Source: DATBLY01 sp963705545
GTDB taxonomy: Bacteria > Actinomycetota > UBA4738 > HRBIN12
Direction: 5' to 3'
DNA length: 64,000 nucleotides
Assembly (NCBI GenBank): GCA_963705545.1
Contig: CAVPJX010000005.1
Coordinates: 186,001-250,000, forward strand
Part shown: positions 61,678-64,000 of the stretch, in pieces
Position numbering within the stretch: position 1 is the first letter of the stretch
How the letters are laid out: every line of letters starts with the position of its first letter
Notes under the pieces: model-generated
What the model was told of the DNA's origin: nothing
What the model saw: the letters and a program-made list of their open reading frames with translations, nothing else
Database searches by the model: none
Made by a program: the position numbers and the translations under genes

Positions 61678-62517
61678 TCAGATCGTCGCGGAGCGAGCGC
61701 CGGTCGCGATCAGGGCGAAGCACAGCGCCGCAAGCCCCAGCCGGTACCACATGAAGATCGCGAAGCTGTGGCCGCGTAGGTACTTCAGGAGCCAGGCGAT
61801 CACGACGAACCCGCTGATCGCGGATGAGACGAACCCCCAGAAGAACTCGCTCGCGTAACCCTGGAACCCGCCCTGCAGCAGGTCGAGCCCCTTGAAGAGC
61901 CCGGCGCCGGCGATGATCGGAAGCGAGAGCAGGAACGAGAAGCGGGCCGCGCTCTCCCGGTCGATGCCGATCGCCCGCGCCGCGGTCATCGTGATGCCGG
62001 ACCGCGAGATCCCCGGCTGCAGCGCGAGCGCCTGCGCCGCACCCAACCCCAGGCCGGTGCGCGGGCCGATCGAGTCCAGCCCGCGGTCGCTTCGGGAGAC
62101 GCGGTCCACGACGTAGATGACGACACCGAAGACGGCGAGCATCGTCGCGATCAGCCAGGGTTGACCGAGGTCCCGCTCGATCGTGTCCGCGAACAGCGCC
62201 CCGATGATCACGCCGGGGATCGTCCCGATCACGATCGCCCAGGCGAGGCGCTGATCCATGGTCGCGATCCGCCGCTCCCGGATCGACCCGAACCACGCGC
62301 GGACGTACCGGACGATGTCGTGCCGGAAGTAGATCACCGCCCCCAGCAGCGTGCCCATGTGCAGGGCAACGTCGAAGGTCTTGTTGAGCTCGGGGTTCGC
62401 CAGGATGGACCAGTCGAAGATCCAGGGTACGAGGATCAGGTGGCCGGAGCTGGAGACCGGCGCGTACTCGGTCGCACCCTGGACCAAGCCCAGGATGATG
62501 GCCTGCAGGATGCTCAC
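61678..62517 (-). CDS. uppP: undecaprenyl-diphosphatase
   Basis: A 279-residue BacA-type membrane phosphatase that recycles undecaprenyl diphosphate for wall synthesis; loss of activity usually gives bacitracin sensitivity. About eight TM helices. The active motifs are LVQGATEYAPVSSSGHLILV (family: Q-G-x-T-E-x-x-P-V-S-S-S-G-H) and LQPGISRSGITMTAARAIGI (P-G-x-S-R-S-G). Tyr replaces the usual Phe in TEY, a conservative change. GTG start at 62517. It is convergent with tldE across 18 bases. Confidence 0.95.
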   Translation of the reverse strand: MSILQAIILGLVQGATEYAPVSSSGHLILVPWIFDWSILANPELNKTFDVALHMGTLLGAVIYFRHDIVRYVRAWFGSIRERRIATMDQRLAWAIVIGTIPGVIIGALFADTIERDLGQPWLIATMLAVFGVVIYVVDRVSRSDRGLDSIGPRTGLGLGAAQALALQPGISRSGITMTAARAIGIDRESAARFSFLLSLPIIAGAGLFKGLDLLQGGFQGYASEFFWGFVSSAISGFVVIAWLLKYLRGHSFAIFMWYRLGLAALCFALIATGARSATI

Positions 62518-62593
62518 GGGCGACGTCCTCGCGGTCGGGAGATCGCCGCATCCTAGCGGTCGACCGCCGTGACCCGGTGGAGATCTTCGGCGA

Positions 62594-63265
62594 TCAGGCC
62601 GCGCTCGTGGCCGGCGGTTCGGGTGCCGCCACGATCGTCACCTCGAGCTGGGCGAACGTCTTCGCGTACGCGATCCGTTCGGCGTCCTCGGGCCCGACGA
62701 GCAGGACGAGCTGGACGCCGGCCGAGCTCGTCACGCCGGCGACCGCGTCGCCGGAGGACAGGACGCGCAGGACCTCCGCCGCCGTCACCACCGCCTGGGT
62801 GTAGGGGCGGCCCCCGCCGAAGGTCGCGAGCAGGTCCACGCGGTCGCCGGCTCGGACGATGCCCGAGGGGATCCCCGCCGGGACCACCACGGCCCGGAAG
62901 CCGGGCGGGACCACCGCCGCGACCGGGCCCGCCGCGGGCGAGGCGACCCGGCTCGCCGTCAGGACCTCGCCGGCCGCGACGCCGGCGGCGAGGACGCGCC
63001 CGTCGGCATCCGAAGGCGTCTCCATCGCTCCCGGGGGGACGAACGCGGCCGGCACCTCGCCGGCCTCGAGCATCGAGGGATCGAGGGTCGTTCCGCGCTC
63101 CAGATCCCGGGCGGCCATCACGACGGAGACGAGCGGGCCGACGTCGGGCCTCGTGGCCTCCAGGTTCGCCGCGTACCCGCGCATCGACACGAACGCGAGC
63201 GCGCCGCACGCGACCCCCGCGAGGAGCAGGATCTTGGCCCCGGTGGGCCAGCGACGTCGGAGCAT
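62594..63265 (-). CDS. CpaB-like SAF-domain protein
   Basis: A 223-residue protein with one N-terminal TM helix (about 10-30) and a SAF domain: VSVVMAARDLERGTTLDPSM followed by a pattern like ...VLAAGVAAGEVLTASRV, with RAVVVPAGIPSGIVRAGDRV after it. This is the layout of CpaB/RcpC, the periplasmic Flp pilus assembly protein. No other pilus gene (tadA, flp, cpaC) is within reach. It may belong to a locus outside the window or be a repurposed SAF protein. Confidence 0.75.
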   Translation of the reverse strand: MLRRRWPTGAKILLLAGVACGALAFVSMRGYAANLEATRPDVGPLVSVVMAARDLERGTTLDPSMLEAGEVPAAFVPPGAMETPSDADGRVLAAGVAAGEVLTASRVASPAAGPVAAVVPPGFRAVVVPAGIPSGIVRAGDRVDLLATFGGGRPYTQAVVTAAEVLRVLSSGDAVAGVTSSAGVQLVLLVGPEDAERIAYAKTFAQLEVTIVAAPEPPATSAA

Positions 63266-63343
63266 GCGCGGACCCTAGGGGCGAGCGGGGTCCGTCGCCG
63301 TGACGCGGCTCACACCCTCGCCGCGACGCGGCCGCGGCACGTC

Positions 63344-63532
63344 TCAGTCGACGGGCCGCAGCCCGCCCTTCTTCTTCGGCTCGAGCAGCATCGAGCGGAT
63401 CCGGAACTCCTCGAGGGCGTTCCGGCCGACGATCAGGGCGACGGCCTCGCGGATCCGATCGCCCACCTGCTCCGCGTCGTCGGTGCTCACGAACCGGAGC
63501 TCGACGGTCACCAGCTGCTTCGGGTTGGTCAT
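63344..63532 (-). CDS. 62-residue conserved-looking hypothetical protein
   Basis: A small soluble alpha/beta protein (VTVELRFVSTDDAEQVGDRI, then REAVALIVGRNALEEFRIRS). It reads like a single compact beta-alpha-beta unit with a basic, Lys-Lys-Lys-Gly-containing end. I do not recognise it with certainty. The ATG at 63532 lacks a clear ribosome site. It lies between the MTA phosphorylase and CpaB-like genes on the same strand. Confidence 0.6.
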   Translation of the reverse strand: MTNPKQLVTVELRFVSTDDAEQVGDRIREAVALIVGRNALEEFRIRSMLLEPKKKGGLRPVD

Positions 63533-63586
63533 GCCGGCAGGATACGGACGGTCGGCCCGCGCCGCGGCGCCGAGTGCGAGCCGGGC

Positions 63587-64000
63587 TCAGCCGAAGCTTG
63601 CCCCGTCCAGGGCGGTGGCGCACACGCAGTCCCGCTCGGCCGGCAGGGCGGGGATCACGGCGAACAGCAGCCCGCGGAGCTTCTCGTTGTTCTCGGTGAA
63701 CACGCGGACCACCTCGTCGTTCGTGACGGGCGGAACGCCCTCGACGCCGACGTCGTAGTCCGTGATCAGCGAGATGTTCGCGTAGCAGAGCTCCATCTCG
63801 CGGGCGAGCACGCATTCGGGGTACTGGGTCATGTTGATGACCTCCCACCCGACCGACGCGAACCAGGCCGACTCGGCACGTGTCGAGAAGCGCGGGCCCT
63901 CGATCACGACGACGGTCCCGCGCTCGTGCAGCGGGATCCCCTGCTCGCGGCCGGCGGCGATCGTGACGTCGCGCATGACGGGGCAGTAGGGATCCGCGAA
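63587..64000 (-). CDS. mtnP: S-methyl-5'-thioadenosine phosphorylase, C-terminal part (cut by right edge)
   Basis: Phosphorolyses methylthioadenosine to adenine and methylthioribose-1-phosphate in methionine salvage. The frame stays open to the last base of the window (137 codons plus stop, exactly in frame). FADPYCPVMRD, VVIEGPRFSTRAESAWFASV, the conserved GWEVINMTQYPECVLAREME and ISLITDYDVGVEG are the MTAP C-terminal blocks. An internal ATG at 63976 is not the start. It adds a SAM-recycling function to the methionine/folate fusion at 17-19 kb. Confidence 0.92.
   Translation of the reverse strand, partial: FADPYCPVMRDVTIAAGREQGIPLHERGTVVVIEGPRFSTRAESAWFASVGWEVINMTQYPECVLAREMELCYANISLITDYDVGVEGVPPVTNDEVVRVFTENNEKLRGLLFAVIPALPAERDCVCATALDGASFG

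Noticed and set aside
1..64000. CRISPR arrays, insertion sequences, integrases and prophage
   Set aside because: No spaced direct repeats of 23-40 bases, no transposase or integrase motifs, and no structural phage genes were seen; GC content and coding density look uniform throughout.

Overview
The window is a compact, GC-rich (roughly 70 percent by eye) bacterial chromosome segment. It carries about 61 protein genes, one tRNA gene and almost no non-coding space; no gap exceeds 300 bases. GTG starts are common, neighbouring genes often overlap by 4 to 30 bases, and several convergent pairs share stop codons. An F420-type LLM oxidoreductase, a TIGR03085-type DinB-like protein, a 180-kDa-class NAD glutamate dehydrogenase, an MptB-like GT-C mannosyltransferase and several small basic proteins point to the Actinomycetota, probably an uncultured deep lineage. 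This is inference from gene content. There are no rRNA genes, CRISPR arrays, transposases, integrases or clear phage genes, so it reads as ordinary chromosome.

Layout. 0-1.7 kb: the C-terminal part of citramalate synthase (cut by the left edge) and a GNAT acetyltransferase. 1.7-12.4 kb: a minus-strand run transcribed as serC, a divergent alpha-oxoamine synthase, a multi-TM PAS histidine kinase, an MFS transporter, a multi-TM GAF-PAS-GGDEF-EAL protein, and a PBP4-type carboxypeptidase. The kinase and the c-di-GMP protein share the same roughly 320-residue membrane sensor module. This synthase, two receptors and a transporter form the most suggestive unit in the window. 12.4-17 kb: a UspA-UspA-Rieske fusion, a DUF2269-like membrane protein, a 55-residue basic protein, a dimethylargininase-like hydrolase, and two tandem degenerate receiver-domain proteins (one with a membrane anchor and a repetitive beta-rich tail). 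17-24 kb: a bifunctional homocysteine methyltransferase/methylene-THF reductase and the giant GdhB-type glutamate dehydrogenase.

24-31 kb: two tandem secreted CAP-domain proteins, an SGNH lipoprotein, an AlkA-like glycosylase, small hypotheticals, a beta-carbonic anhydrase, an AHSA1-like protein, tRNA-Arg(CCT), an Asp-box propeller and a VOC protein. 31-35 kb: a dimethylglycine/sarcosine dehydrogenase-like flavoprotein in an operon with etfB and etfA, so demethylation electrons can go to the ETF it is made with. 35-42 kb: Ogt, a secreted phytase with a PKD domain, DUF2461, DUF1697, a methyltransferase-like protein, a secreted protein, a cupredoxin and a YbaK deacylase.

42-48 kb: an LLM oxidoreductase translationally coupled to a six-TM class III adenylate cyclase, a DODA-type dioxygenase, adenosine deaminase, a stand-alone cyclic-nucleotide-binding protein, an alpha/beta hydrolase and a secreted protein. 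48-54 kb: a large GH25 lysozyme, a TIGR03085 protein, an orphan ABC ATPase coupled to a 5'-3' exonuclease, and a tautomerase-like protein. 54-64 kb: a membrane acyltransferase, two large multi-TM envelope enzymes whose genes overlap tail-to-tail by 102 bases, the TldD/TldE protease pair, UppP, an orphan CpaB-like SAF protein, a small hypothetical and the C-terminal part of methylthioadenosine phosphorylase (cut by the right edge).
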